Notes: generated by a model from the letters alone, not told the origin. A stretch of DNA of 38,035 bases from CAINVV01 sp036508555 (GCA_036508555.1 DATCHD010000087.1:1-38035); one strand, 5' to 3'; counted from the first letter of the stretch, positions 22,885-31,758 are shown. Numbers and translations are program-made.

Positions 22885-24120
22885 CTATTTTGTTCCTATG
22901 CAAAACAAATGCTGAAGGCCCCTTAGATAAATCTTTCCCTTGCTGATGGCAGGCGAAGCAAACATTTTTTCGCCTATTCCATTTTTGGCAACAACCTGAA
23001 ATTTGGCGCCAGGTTGTATGACTGTTATCATACCCTCATCGTTAGGCATATACACCAGGCCATTGGCAAGCACTGGGGAGGAATATTGTTTTCCCAAATT
23101 TTCGACCCAAAGAATATTCCCGGTAGCTGCCTCCATGCAGTGAACCTGACCACTGATCATGGTGGTGAAAAGATAATCATCAGTGCAAACAGGAGATGGA
23201 ACATAAACAGCTCCTTTTGTGGAATGCCACACGACATGACTGGTTGTAACATCGCCCTGCCCGTCGGGTCTGATCGCTAATAAATCCCTCACCGGCCAGG
23301 AGCTGCTAATCAGCACCAGTCCAGATTTTTCATTATAAACCGGACTGGAACAGAAGTCTTCCGATGGTCCTTTAACGTACCAATATCTTGAACCGTCGTC
23401 CGGATTATAGGAGGCAATTCCCTTGTTACCGCAAAAAATCATTTGCATTTTCCCGGCCATCTTCCTGAAGATGGGGGTACTAAAGCTGTGCGCAGGGTTC
23501 TCGTGCGCGATGCGCCAGATGATTTTGCCATCCTTCCTGCTAAGTGCAGCCACGAAAGAATCGCCTTGGCTATCCCCGTTAATAATGACCTTGTCCTGGC
23601 ATATAACCGGAGAACAACTGTAACCATGCGGACTCGAAAAGGTACCTGGCCGCTGAAGCCAGACCTGTTTCCCATCAAAGTCGTAAGCAGCAACCACAAC
23701 ATCCTGGCCATCCAGAAAAGAGACAAAAACCAGTGTTCCGTCAGTAGCCGGAGTACCTGATGCATAACTATTGTCATTGTGTTTGGCTTCGAAAGGAGAG
23801 CTAATGACGGTTTTCTGCCACAATTTATCGCCGGTCTGACTGTTGTAACAAATCAGGATTTTTTCATGAGAATCTGCCAGTGCGGTGGTAAGGAACAACC
23901 TGTCATTCCAAATGATTGGCGAGGAATATCCCATCCCTGGAACCTCACTTTTCCAAAGAATATTTTTTTCTGAATCCCAGCTGACAGGAAGATTCGTTTC
24001 TGAGGTGGTCCCATCTCCGTTTGGTCCCCGCCAGCAAGGCCAGTTCTGAGCATAAATGTCAGTTAGAAGACAGAAAGTCAGCAAGAAAAGAATCGTTCCA
24101 TGAAATTTGAAGTTGGCCAT
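22885..24120 (-). CDS. Exported PQQ-like beta-propeller protein
   Basis: A 411-residue protein with a signal peptide (about residues 1-24, ending DIYAQ), starting its mature part NWPCWRGPNGDGTT, the typical opening of this group. The rest is a chain of PQQ-like beta-propeller blades: ILWKSEVPGMGYSSPIIW, TGDKLWQKTV, DGKIIWRIAHE, ATGNILWVENLG, YSSPVLANGLVYMPN. No catalytic dehydrogenase residues are apparent, so it is probably a structural or binding propeller of unknown ligand. It is divergent from the Tat-exported oxidoreductase that follows. Such pairs are common in Bacteroidota and Planctomycetes, where they are thought to belong to sugar degradation. Confidence 0.85.
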   Translation of the reverse strand: MANFKFHGTILFLLTFCLLTDIYAQNWPCWRGPNGDGTTSETNLPVSWDSEKNILWKSEVPGMGYSSPIIWNDRLFLTTALADSHEKILICYNSQTGDKLWQKTVISSPFEAKHNDNSYASGTPATDGTLVFVSFLDGQDVVVAAYDFDGKQVWLQRPGTFSSPHGYSCSPVICQDKVIINGDSQGDSFVAALSRKDGKIIWRIAHENPAHSFSTPIFRKMAGKMQMIFCGNKGIASYNPDDGSRYWYVKGPSEDFCSSPVYNEKSGLVLISSSWPVRDLLAIRPDGQGDVTTSHVVWHSTKGAVYVPSPVCTDDYLFTTMISGQVHCMEAATGNILWVENLGKQYSSPVLANGLVYMPNDEGMITVIQPGAKFQVVAKNGIGEKMFASPAISKGKIYLRGLQHLFCIGTK

Positions 24121-24251
24121 CAGATTTGTAATTTAGCGGTCAATGATTTTTACCAAAAATAGAAAAAATTAGGATAGTGAAATTTTCGTACTTTAGCGTT
24201 TCGAAAGAGTATTCTGCAGAAAGACTAATATCACATATTATAGCATAAACC

Positions 24252-25598
24252 ATGGAAAACAGACGCGATTTTATCAAAAAAGCTACAGCCTCTTCCGCCA
24301 GCCTGGCTATTGGCGGAGCTGCAATGGGAATGAGTGCAAAAAGTTACAACAACATTATCGGAGCGAACGACCGAATTTTTGTGGCCGCCATCGGACTGAA
24401 CGGTCGAGGTACCAGCATGTCGGGCACCATTGCCAAACAAAAGAATGCAGAGGTTGCCTGCGTCTGTGACGTAGACTCCAGGGCAATGCCCAAAGCAATT
24501 GCATCGGTAAAGAAGGCAGGGCAAACCAACACTCCGAAATCGGAAAAAGATTGTCGTAAAGTTCTGGAAGATAAAACAATAGACGCTATTTATATCGCCA
24601 CTCCTGACCACTGGCACGCACCACTTACCATTATGGGCTGCCAGGCAGGAAAGCATGTTTATGTGGAGAAACCGCTCAGCCATAATCCGAGAGAGGGCGA
24701 AATGGCCATTGAAGCCGCCCGCAAATACAACCGCGTCGTCCAGATGGGCGCCCAACGCCGCTCTGCTCCCGTGTTGATGCAAGGAATCAAGAAATTGCAT
24801 GAAGGAATCATTGGACGAGTTTACCTGGCAAAAACCTGGTACACCAATACCAGGAAGACCAATTTCCTGACACCCGGCACTGTTCCGGAGTGGCTGGATT
24901 ACGATCTTTGGCAGGGACCTGCACCCCGGGTTCCTTACAAAGAAGGCCTGATCCATTACAACTGGCATTGGTTCTGGCACTGGGGAACAGGCGAGGCCCT
25001 CAACAATGGTACCCATGAGGTGGACGTAGCACGCTGGGGACTTGGCGTTGACTTTCCAACCCGTGTATCCTCCGTTGGTGGGCGCTATAATTACAAAGAC
25101 GACTGGGAAACACCTGATACACAAATAGTAACAATGGATTATCCAGGCCGCGTTTCATTGATGTGGGAGAACAGAAGTTCCAATGGTCGCAAGATCGAAG
25201 GGGCCGACCGCGGAATTATTTTTTACGGTGAAAACGGAAGCCTGGATACGGGTGGCGACAACTATAAAGTATATGATCTGGCAGGTAAGCTGATCGATGA
25301 TGTCAAATCTCTTATCGTAGATGCACCGGTAGACGGAAGGAATACCACCAGCCCGAGCCTCGGCATGGATAGTCTTCATGCGGCCGATTTCCTGGATGCC
25401 ATTCGTAACAACCGCCGGCCAAACTGCGATGTGGAACTGGGATTTAAGAGCGTAGTCGCGATGCAGTTAGGTAATATCTCCTGGCGTGTAGGCCGCGACA
25501 TCCATGTTGATCCCAAAAACGGACATATCCTGGGAGACAAAGATGCCCAGAAACTATGGGGCAGAACCTACGAAAAAGGCTGGGAACCAAAAGTTTAG
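24252..25598 (+). CDS. Tat-exported Gfo/Idh/MocA-family oxidoreductase
   Basis: A 448-residue protein with a twin-arginine signal (MENRRDFIKKATASSASLAI), so it is exported folded, with its nucleotide bound. The Rossmann part has VAAIGLNGRGTSM (in place of GxGxxG), DAIYIATPDHWHAPLTI and the family lysine in VYVEKPLSHNP. The C-terminal half carries W-H-W-F-W-H-W-G-T-G-E and NNGTHEVDVARWGLG, which holds the conserved histidine and aspartate of the substrate site. Known exported relatives oxidise or rearrange glycosides using tightly bound NAD(P). The substrate here is unknown. It is divergent from the propeller protein and appears monocistronic. Confidence 0.9.
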   Translation: MENRRDFIKKATASSASLAIGGAAMGMSAKSYNNIIGANDRIFVAAIGLNGRGTSMSGTIAKQKNAEVACVCDVDSRAMPKAIASVKKAGQTNTPKSEKDCRKVLEDKTIDAIYIATPDHWHAPLTIMGCQAGKHVYVEKPLSHNPREGEMAIEAARKYNRVVQMGAQRRSAPVLMQGIKKLHEGIIGRVYLAKTWYTNTRKTNFLTPGTVPEWLDYDLWQGPAPRVPYKEGLIHYNWHWFWHWGTGEALNNGTHEVDVARWGLGVDFPTRVSSVGGRYNYKDDWETPDTQIVTMDYPGRVSLMWENRSSNGRKIEGADRGIIFYGENGSLDTGGDNYKVYDLAGKLIDDVKSLIVDAPVDGRNTTSPSLGMDSLHAADFLDAIRNNRRPNCDVELGFKSVVAMQLGNISWRVGRDIHVDPKNGHILGDKDAQKLWGRTYEKGWEPKV

Positions 25599-25638
25599 GC
25601 CCTCTACGCAAGAGTATTATTTCACAACCCGACCGTTA

Positions 25639-25773
25639 ATGAAAAAATTTATCCTTTTTTCAATCTACATCTTTTACGCTGTTGCTGTTTTCTCTGCCTT
25701 TAAGTACTCTCCGAGTCAAAAGAGAAAGGAGTCAGGAGATTTTACCTTCCCAACTCCTTGCCTTTCATTGTAG
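25639..25773 (+). CDS. Possible small secreted peptide or truncated gene start
   Basis: A 44-residue frame that begins with a convincing hydrophobic signal (MKKFILFSIYIFYAVAVFSA) and then becomes polar, ending FTFPTPCLSL. It starts 41 bases after the preceding oxidoreductase stop. It may be the N-terminus of a lost secreted protein: the next segment holds only remnants. No family is recognised. Confidence 0.3.
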   Translation: MKKFILFSIYIFYAVAVFSAFKYSPSQKRKESGDFTFPTPCLSL

Positions 25774-25797
25774 CGATGGCGGGGATGTTCTTATAAA

Positions 25798-26235
25798 TTA
25801 CTTTTTATCGCAAACAACGGTGGCTTTTACTTCACCATCCCGACCTTGAAATGCGTATGCTATTGAAACTGTTTTTGCATCGGGAAGTGACCATGCTTCG
25901 GTTGATTTCATGGTAATGGACTGACCGTTATTGTCAAAAGTCCGTGAAGTTTCAATAGTAAGGGTTTTACCGTCTGGCGACCATTTTGCTACCGACTTAC
26001 TGTCGCCTCTTTGCGAAGTGTTTACACTCTCTTTTCCATCGAGGGTGTATTTCATGGTTGAAGTTGAAGATTCACCATTCTGGTTAGTTCTTGTTCTAAC
26101 TACAGTCATAAGATTCGCTTCCTGGGTAACAACAAAATCACCTCCAAACATCCGCTGGCTGCCCGGATTATCGCCTAAAGCACTTTTCGCGGCATTTAAT
26201 GCCCAGGTACCGGAAAAATTTGTCCGGATATACAT
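25798..26235 (-). pseudogene. Lipocalin-like secreted protein lacking its signal peptide
   Basis: A 145-codon frame reading FSGTWALNAAKSALGDNPGS near its start, then GGDFVVTQEANLMTVVRT, SVAKWSPDGKTLTIETSRTF and a final ATVVCDKK. FSGTW-x-LN-x-x-KS is the usual beginning of the mature part of small exported lipocalin-like proteins. Normally a signal peptide precedes it; here only MYIRTN does, and a TGA stands six codons upstream in the same frame. The 5' end has therefore been lost or shifted and the product would stay in the cytoplasm. Alternatively a sequencing frameshift hides the true start. Confidence 0.6.
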
Positions 26236-26300
26236 TAGGAGCTTTGACAGTCATCGCATGTTCCATTGCCAAAATCGATGGTGAGTATCTGGGGAACTTT
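26235..26300 (-). pseudogene. Tiny lipoprotein-like remnant
   Basis: A stop-bounded minus-strand stretch reads KVPQILTIDFGNGTCDDCQS. It resembles the ITIDFGxGTC segment found in some Bacteroidota lipoproteins. It has no start, ends at a TAA, and directly precedes the lipocalin-like remnant, supporting a deletion at this point. Confidence 0.3.
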
Positions 26301-26476
26301 TCATGTATTGTTAATACCTAATTTTCTTTATTTGCGAATATTTTCCTACTTTCAACAAAATCATTCCAAAAACCAGAGGTGACCGAACAAAACTGAATTA
26401 ACTCCAGTTGAGTCATCTTTGGTTGGGTAACAGGAATCAGAAAGTAAACTTAAGTAACTTATTAAATTTCAGCATT

Positions 26477-27460
26477 ATGAATCCGAATACTATTAGAGAA
26501 TTTGTTTCTTCCTTTCAAAAGAGCAGAATATTATTAAGTGGTTTTGAATTGGATATATTTACAAATATTGATGAACATGGATCAACTGCCGAACAGATTT
26601 CAAATGTTTTGAATTTAGATGAACATAGTTGTGAAAGATTGCTCAATGGATTGGTTTCATTAGGTTTTCTTACTAAGCAAAACCAGTCCTTTTTTAACAC
26701 AGAAGAAAGTTCAGCTTTTCTATCCAGGAAAGGAGCAAATTATATGGGAGGATTGATGCATTCCAACCATTTGTGGAATACGTGGAGTAACTTAACGCAA
26801 GTTGTTAGAACAGGGAAATCAGCTCATCCAACGGAGATTAATGAAAGAGGGGATGAATGGCTTTTCTCTTTTATTGCAGCTATGCATGATAGGGCAATCA
26901 AGCAAGCTCCACAACAATTAGCAAACATTGATCTTTCTGGAATAAAAACCATGTTGGATATTGGAGGAGGATCCGGGGCCTATTCTATGGAGTTCATTTC
27001 CTTAAAACCAGATCTTGAGGCAACGATTTTTGATTTACCGAATGTTGTACCTATTACCAAGCAATTCATTGATAAGGAAGGCTTTTCCGACAAAATCAAG
27101 ATATTTACTGGAGATTATACCGTTGATGATTTACCCAATGGATTTGATCTGGCATTTTTGTCAGCAATTATTCACAGCAATTCTTTGGAGGTTAATCAAG
27201 ATCTGATAAAGAAATGTTTTAAGTCATTGAATACCAATGGAAAAATCATAATTCATGATTGGATTATGAATAATGCAAGGACACAGCCCATATCTGGAGC
27301 TATTTTTGCAATCAATATGCTTGTTGGGACAGAAGCTGGGGATTGCTTTACGGAACAGGAAGTGACAGACATGTTAACGTCGGCAGGATTTAACAACATC
27401 TCACGAATAGAATTTGAATCCGGTTTGAGTCAGGTTATAGCTGAAAAAATGGTAAGATAG
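26477..27460 (+). CDS. O-methyltransferase (hydroxyindole/plant-OMT-like)
   Basis: A 327-residue SAM-dependent methyltransferase. Residues 1-95 form a winged-helix dimerisation domain (SRILLSGFELDIFTNIDEHG, then TAEQISNVLNLDEHSCERLL). The catalytic domain has MLDIGGGSGAYSMEF for SAM, ATIFDLPNVVPITKQF, and HDWIMNNARTQP near the expected catalytic histidine region. The frame is open to an ATG at 26408, but the first 23 residues are not family-like, so ATG 26477 is chosen. Substrates are usually phenols or catechols in small-molecule pathways; none can be inferred. Base composition is more AT-rich than the upstream genes, as in the following ABC operon, hinting at a separate origin. Confidence 0.87.
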   Translation: MNPNTIREFVSSFQKSRILLSGFELDIFTNIDEHGSTAEQISNVLNLDEHSCERLLNGLVSLGFLTKQNQSFFNTEESSAFLSRKGANYMGGLMHSNHLWNTWSNLTQVVRTGKSAHPTEINERGDEWLFSFIAAMHDRAIKQAPQQLANIDLSGIKTMLDIGGGSGAYSMEFISLKPDLEATIFDLPNVVPITKQFIDKEGFSDKIKIFTGDYTVDDLPNGFDLAFLSAIIHSNSLEVNQDLIKKCFKSLNTNGKIIIHDWIMNNARTQPISGAIFAINMLVGTEAGDCFTEQEVTDMLTSAGFNNISRIEFESGLSQVIAEKMVR

Positions 27461-27585
27461 TTTTCAACTGTTGCATTCTTGATGCGCAAGGTAGATGAAA
27501 GTTCATTTACATTGACAATTCCTCCGGTCTGAGCGGCCAGAATTCTGAATAGGTTGTAAAAGGCAGTTTCGTTCACCACACCAGA
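27430..27585 (-). pseudogene. Fragment of a DUF4143-type ATPase
   Basis: A stop-bounded minus-strand frame contains NETAFYNLFRILAAQTGGIV, then NVNELSSTLRIKNATVENYL, the winged-helix region of AAA ATPases with a C-terminal DUF4143 domain. Only about 45 residues survive; neither the Walker motifs nor the nuclease-like end is present. The fragment overlaps the 3' end of the methyltransferase on the other strand. Confidence 0.6.
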
Positions 27586-27610
27586 CTAAGGACAGGTTAA
27601 ATTATCGGAT

Positions 27611-27648
27611 AAATTATGCCCTACATGGTATAATTTATTGATTTTTTT
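27611..27648 (+). terminator. Hairpin terminator downstream of the O-methyltransferase
   Basis: AAATTATGCC (27611-27620) pairs with GGTATAATTT (27627-27636): a 10-bp stem with one G-T pair and a 6-base loop, followed shortly by seven T (27642-27648). Oriented for plus-strand transcription. The rest of 27586-27770 contains only a short GCATTAG tandem and nothing else recognisable. Confidence 0.6.
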
Positions 27649-27770
27649 GCATTAGGCATTAGGCAAATTATCCATTTTGTCTGAATATTCGTCACAATTT
27701 CGTTCCGGATACTCGTGCTAAACTTTAGATCACGAGATAATCGGAATAAAATTTAGTTAAACTTAGATAG

Positions 27771-28442
27771 TTATCTGATTTCCACCGCATTCGAAAGATA
27801 GCCCCAAAATTTAAGATCTTCTTGATCAAATATTTCCTTGGTTCCGCCATCGTGAAGCAGTATTGTTCTGGTGGAAATATCTAAAATATTCCGGTAATCA
27901 TGATCTGTTATGATAAATCCCTTACTCATTGATTGGTTCATAATCATTTGCTTGATTACATTTCTGTAATTTGGCGCAACACCATTAAATGGTTCATCCA
28001 TCAGTACAAATTGAGACTCAGAGTGGATGATTAACATAATCTCAAGAATTCTCCTTTCTCCACCAGACAATTGGGTGCATTTTTTATTCAGGATTTTCTT
28101 GATGAGATCATTATTTTTTAATAACGAAGCACTTTCATTATTGCACATTAGTTTGATAAGGGATGATACTGCCGCATGACTGGGTAAGAAATGATCTTGT
28201 GGCAGATAACTGATTAGGCGGCGGTTATCGTATAATCCATTGATAATCTTATTGCCAACCTTGATAAACTTCCCGTCGGCTTCCAAGGATCCAAAAATGA
28301 TTTTTAGAAGGGTGGATTTCCCTGAACCGTTTCTTCCTAATAAACCAATAATCTCACCCTGTTTACACGAAATATAGATATCAGTCAGCACCTGTTTGGT
28401 GCCAAAGCCTTTCATTACGCTATCTACATGCAGATTGCTCAC
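27771..28442 (-). CDS. ABC transporter ATP-binding protein
   Basis: A 223-residue ATPase with Walker A GLLGRNGSGKST, Q-loop ISYLPQDHF, signature LSGGERRILE, Walker B QFVLMDEPF and H-loop FIITDHDY. In the Walker B the usual Glu is present (DEP). The frame opens further upstream at 28496, but a GTG at 28442 overlaps the stop of the preceding gene in a GTGA arrangement and gives the normal family N-terminus (VSNLHVDSVMKGFGTKQVL), so that start is chosen. It is the third gene of a tightly coupled operon with an outer-membrane receptor and a small membrane protein. It probably drives export or membrane extraction with that small protein. Confidence 0.85.
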   Translation of the reverse strand: MSNLHVDSVMKGFGTKQVLTDIYISCKQGEIIGLLGRNGSGKSTLLKIIFGSLEADGKFIKVGNKIINGLYDNRRLISYLPQDHFLPSHAAVSSLIKLMCNNESASLLKNNDLIKKILNKKCTQLSGGERRILEIMLIIHSESQFVLMDEPFNGVAPNYRNVIKQMIMNQSMSKGFIITDHDYRNILDISTRTILLHDGGTKEIFDQEDLKFWGYLSNAVEIR

Positions 28443-28750
28443 AGGCGTATAAATGTTAGTCCAATAAGGAAGCTTACTAACAGGCTTGCTCCCCAAAGAA
28501 GATGTTTGCTCAGCCCAATGTTATAATAGAAATAGTATTCCTTGGAGTTAATAACCTCATAAACAAAATATTGAAGCAGAATGGAGCTGATTATAAAAGC
28601 GATTCCAGCCATTTTAAAGAAGAAATGGCCGGAGATTAAGTGGATCAATAATCCGAATAAAATGGAAATGACCAATGCCGGGATTGCCATTTTTCTATAA
28701 AATAACCACAAGCCACCAATAATTCGCAAAGTGTTTTGGAATTTCTTCAT
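28439..28750 (-). CDS. Small three-helix membrane protein
   Basis: A 103-residue protein with three clear membrane segments: MAIPALVISILFGLLIHLI, MAGIAFIISSILLQYFVYEV and LLWGASLLVSFLIGLTFI. The N-terminus is basic and amphipathic (MKKFQNTLRIIGGLWLFYRK). Its ATG overlaps the receptor stop (ATGA) and its stop overlaps the ABC start (GTGA), so all three are made together. It is too short for a standard ABC permease; it could be a minimal permease working as an oligomer, or an accessory subunit. No named family is recognised. Confidence 0.8.
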   Translation of the reverse strand: MKKFQNTLRIIGGLWLFYRKMAIPALVISILFGLLIHLISGHFFFKMAGIAFIISSILLQYFVYEVINSKEYYFYYNIGLSKHLLWGASLLVSFLIGLTFIRL

Positions 28751-31200
28751 TTCCCAGCTCCATTCGAATCACCTCCGCTTTTCAGGTCGTCATTTTGAAT
28801 AGTCCTGCGGGCTTTTTTTATTTCGCCCTTCATCTGGCCGAACTTGTATGAAATATTAAAGTTGAACTGCCTTCGAAAGGAATAGGAAGTATTGGTTTGA
28901 GAAAAAGATGGGTCATTCAAGGTGTATTCGTTTTTGTATTTGTCCTGGAAAGGATTACTGATGGATGCAGATAATCTCAATTTCTTGTCTAAAAATTCCT
29001 GAGAAATACTGAATGTATTATAATAGTAAGGGGACGACTTTCCCTGTAACCTGATCTCTGCTGAATAAACGCCCCCATAACAGGAAATCGTCCCGTTTTT
29101 CCAGGCGGCATATCGCACATTCATGGAACCCTGGGAACTGAACCCCTCATTCTTTAAGTTCCGGGCATCGCTCGACTCTACAATTTTGTAGGCAATGTTA
29201 AGATTCAGGTTAAGATTTAATTTTTTACCCACCTTCAGGCTACCGTAGCCATTTGTAGCTAACCTCCTGATCTTCCCTATATTATCGTACGTGCTGATTT
29301 TTACTCCTGTGGGATAAATGGTCACATAATTTTCTATGGTATTGTTAGCAAAACTACCATTCAAACTCACATTGATATTGAACTTGCTGGAGAATTTTCC
29401 GTAGGTGAAATCAATTACATGAGAAATCTCCGCATTCAATTTAGGATTTCCACAACTAATATTGAGTGGATCCAGATCGTTTACATAAGGATTCAGGTAC
29501 CAGATTCCTGGCCTTGACAATCTCTGCGTGTAAGATAATTTTAGATTTTGACCACTCTTTAGGTTTCTTGACAAAGTAATATATGGGATCAGGTTGAACA
29601 TCCTGTTGGTAAATGTGGTGTCCTTGATGGATTTAAAATAGCCGTCATTGACAGTCCCTTCAGCTCTTAGCCCGGTTTTAATACTGATTTTCTTTAATTT
29701 TAGGAGATATCCTGCGTATAGACCGAAAATATGCTGATCGTAGTCAAGTTTGTTTGCTTTTGTTTGATCTTCTTTCCAAATATTGGATACATCGTCATAT
29801 TGTGATATTATCGTATTGCTGTAATTTTGTCTTAAAATATATTTAAGTCCCACTTCAATCTGGTGAACTTTAGTCAGTGGATCATAATAATCCACTTGCA
29901 GGGTATGCTCCCTCCCGTAAGCGTCATTCAAGGATCGTTGCTTGTAGGAGGAATAATTCAAGATGCCCAGCACTTCATTTTCGTTATTTTGATTTCGAGG
30001 CGAATTATCCAGCTTGTAGGATAGGGTAAATGATTTTTCTGGTTTTTTATAGGTGCGCTGATAATCAATATTTCCTGATAAGCTACCGTATCCAAAATCA
30101 GTAATGGTATTATTTGTAAATTGCCTGGACACAACCTGATTGAGGTCAGAGTTGGATGAATTGGTTACTCCTGTACTCGTATAGTTGCCTCCATATTCGA
30201 AAAAAGAGAGACTAATCAGGTTCAGAGAATCAATCTCATAACTCATCTCTCCCATGAAATAATTGAATTTTCCATTAAAATTACTGGTGCCGTTTGATTG
30301 ACTGTACTTGTAACTTGTGCTGAGAAAATTCTCTCCATTGGAATAGGATTCATTATTTGGTTGTTTCTGGTCGCCATAGTTACCACTCAAAGAGAAGCCA
30401 AACTTCTTTATTTTGGAGGAGACATAAAGGCCTGCATTATAACCTCCCCGCGAATCTACTCCCGTGTTTACATTAGCCATGATCCCGCTGATTTGTTTTT
30501 TAGTGGTTATGATATTGATGATTCCGCCTGTTCCTTCTGCTTCGTATTTGGAAGATGGATTTGTGATTACCTCAATATCTTTGATAGAACTTGCAGGCAT
30601 GGACCGTAAAACATCCCTTGGACTTTGTGCCATCATGGTTGAGTTCTTACCATTCAATAAGATCTTAAAGCTCGAGGATCCTTTAACCTGGATATTATCC
30701 TCTCCGTCTACCGTTACCAGCGGTACTTTGCGCAGCATGTCGAGTGCGTTGGATGTAGTAGATTCCGGATCTGCTTCCGTGCTGTAGATAATCTTGTCCA
30801 CTTCAGTCCTGATCAGTGGTTTGGTTCCTACAACTGAAACTTCGCCTATAGTCTCTGAACCAGGTTTCAGTTGAATTACGCCTAGGTCCGATTTGGGATT
30901 TTTAATATTTAAACTGACCGGCTGTGATATTGATTGAAAGCCAACGGATTGAAATGATAGGGTGTAGTTTCCGATTGAGTCCAGATAAACTTTAAATGAA
31001 CCGTTTACATCGCTGGCGAATCTCTTAATAACCGCTTGCTTACTGTTTTTTACGGTAATTGTGGCGTAAGGTATCCCCTCTGAAGTAGAGGCATCCTTTA
31101 AGACTCCCTTAATCTGGAAATTTTCAGAAGAAGAATGGGCTTGCAGATTTCCCAATCCAATAAACAGACACACTGATGCGAGCAAGAAAGTAATTTTCAT
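28747..31200 (-). CDS. TonB-dependent receptor-like outer-membrane beta-barrel (OMP_b-brl_3 type)
   Basis: An 817-residue outer-membrane protein. The signal peptide is MKITFLLASVCLFIGLGNLQA. A carboxypeptidase-regulatory-like beta-sandwich follows (about 28-115; FQIKGVLKDASTSEGIPYAT). The plug domain is at about 130-235 (NALDMLRKVPLVTVDGEDNI, SIKDIEVITNPSSKYEAEGT, GGIINIITTKK). The remainder is a barrel ending FNFNISYKFGQ, followed by a polar tail of about 35 residues. No SusD partner is adjacent. It is the first gene of a coupled operon with a small membrane protein and an ABC ATPase. This suggests specific uptake or release of one compound such as a peptide, rather than polysaccharide use. 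No promoter box was found upstream. Confidence 0.9.
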   Translation of the reverse strand: MKITFLLASVCLFIGLGNLQAHSSSENFQIKGVLKDASTSEGIPYATITVKNSKQAVIKRFASDVNGSFKVYLDSIGNYTLSFQSVGFQSISQPVSLNIKNPKSDLGVIQLKPGSETIGEVSVVGTKPLIRTEVDKIIYSTEADPESTTSNALDMLRKVPLVTVDGEDNIQVKGSSSFKILLNGKNSTMMAQSPRDVLRSMPASSIKDIEVITNPSSKYEAEGTGGIINIITTKKQISGIMANVNTGVDSRGGYNAGLYVSSKIKKFGFSLSGNYGDQKQPNNESYSNGENFLSTSYKYSQSNGTSNFNGKFNYFMGEMSYEIDSLNLISLSFFEYGGNYTSTGVTNSSNSDLNQVVSRQFTNNTITDFGYGSLSGNIDYQRTYKKPEKSFTLSYKLDNSPRNQNNENEVLGILNYSSYKQRSLNDAYGREHTLQVDYYDPLTKVHQIEVGLKYILRQNYSNTIISQYDDVSNIWKEDQTKANKLDYDQHIFGLYAGYLLKLKKISIKTGLRAEGTVNDGYFKSIKDTTFTNRMFNLIPYITLSRNLKSGQNLKLSYTQRLSRPGIWYLNPYVNDLDPLNISCGNPKLNAEISHVIDFTYGKFSSKFNINVSLNGSFANNTIENYVTIYPTGVKISTYDNIGKIRRLATNGYGSLKVGKKLNLNLNLNIAYKIVESSDARNLKNEGFSSQGSMNVRYAAWKNGTISCYGGVYSAEIRLQGKSSPYYYNTFSISQEFLDKKLRLSASISNPFQDKYKNEYTLNDPSFSQTNTSYSFRRQFNFNISYKFGQMKGEIKKARRTIQNDDLKSGGDSNGAGK

Positions 31201-31526
31201 TTTTTGATTTTAAACGGTTTGAACTTGGTAGGTAAATTGTTGCTAATCTCGAAATAAGTAAACGGTGGAACTAATGTATTTATTTGTTCTGTGCCTAATT
31301 GTTAATAAGATTTAAATCTTTTGTTAAAAAATTCGAGAAATTGTTAAAATGATAATGGATACAATTGCTTATTTTGGAAAAGCCGGACTAAAAAATCACC
31401 TTCTGCCGGGGATTTTTGAACCCTATACGCCGGATTTATGTGATTAATTTTGAAATAATCATGAGACAATTATTGAAAACGGTGCAGAGCGGTCAATTTA
31501 GCCGGTGTTTCCAGTCACTCTCTGTC
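31201..31526. other. Upstream region of the receptor operon, no feature seen
   Basis: This stretch holds the expected promoter of the receptor operon on the minus strand, but no clear TAnnTTTG box was found. No gene, tRNA or long repeat is apparent. Confidence 0.4.
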
Positions 31527-31599
31527 GCGAGGGCCCCGAGAGATCGGGGCGACCTTCCCGATTTTCAATCGGGACGCTCTAACCAACTGAACTAAGAGA
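31527..31599 (-). repeat. tRNA-derived sequence with arms replaced by palindromes (copy 1)
   Basis: The minus strand keeps tRNA pieces: TTAGTTCAGTTGGTTAGAGC (D-arm), AAGGTCGC (variable region) and CCCTCGC (3' acceptor, as in the nearby tRNA-Met). The anticodon arm is TCCCGAT / ATCGGGA with loop TTGAAAA if read as a tRNA (nominal anticodon GAA). The T-arm is replaced by CCCCGA / TCGGGG. The acceptor ends are not complementary (TTCTCTT against CCTCGCG), so it should not make a working tRNA. Confidence 0.65.
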
Positions 31600-31758
31600 A
31601 ATTAATTTTTCAATATAAATTCGACTCTTCATTTTTTTTATTTCACTTTCCCTAAGAATTGCATCGTGCTTGTTTTTAAAAGTCTCGAAATAGATCATCC
31701 TCCATGGAATACCTGTTCGGGTAGAAGGAGTCGCACCAGCATTGTGTTTGAAAATCAT
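31579..31758 (-). pseudogene. GIY-YIG nuclease remnant ending inside tRNA-derived sequence
   Basis: A 59-codon frame from ATG 31758 to TAG 31579-31581. HNAGATPSTRTGIPWRMIYF, ETFKNKHDAILRESEIKKMK and SRIYIEKLI form the C-terminal two thirds of a small UvrC-like GIY-YIG nuclease, including the ALRE-x-EIKKMKS-type segment. The N-terminal GIY-YIG strand is missing and a stop precedes the ATG in frame. The last residues, SSVG, are encoded by the D-arm of the tRNA-like copy. I believe related proteins in Bacteroidota often end or begin in such tRNA-derived sequence. Confidence 0.7.

Noticed and set aside
24231..25124. 297-codon minus-strand frame
   Set aside because: Antisense of the Tat-exported oxidoreductase, whose signal peptide, Rossmann and EKP motifs are clear.
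26408..26476. Upstream start of the O-methyltransferase
   Set aside because: The extra 23 residues do not resemble the family, and the ATG at 26477 gives a normal N-terminus.
31527..31599. Functional tRNA-Phe (GAA)
   Set aside because: The anticodon loop would fit, but the acceptor strands do not pair and the T-arm is a different palindrome.
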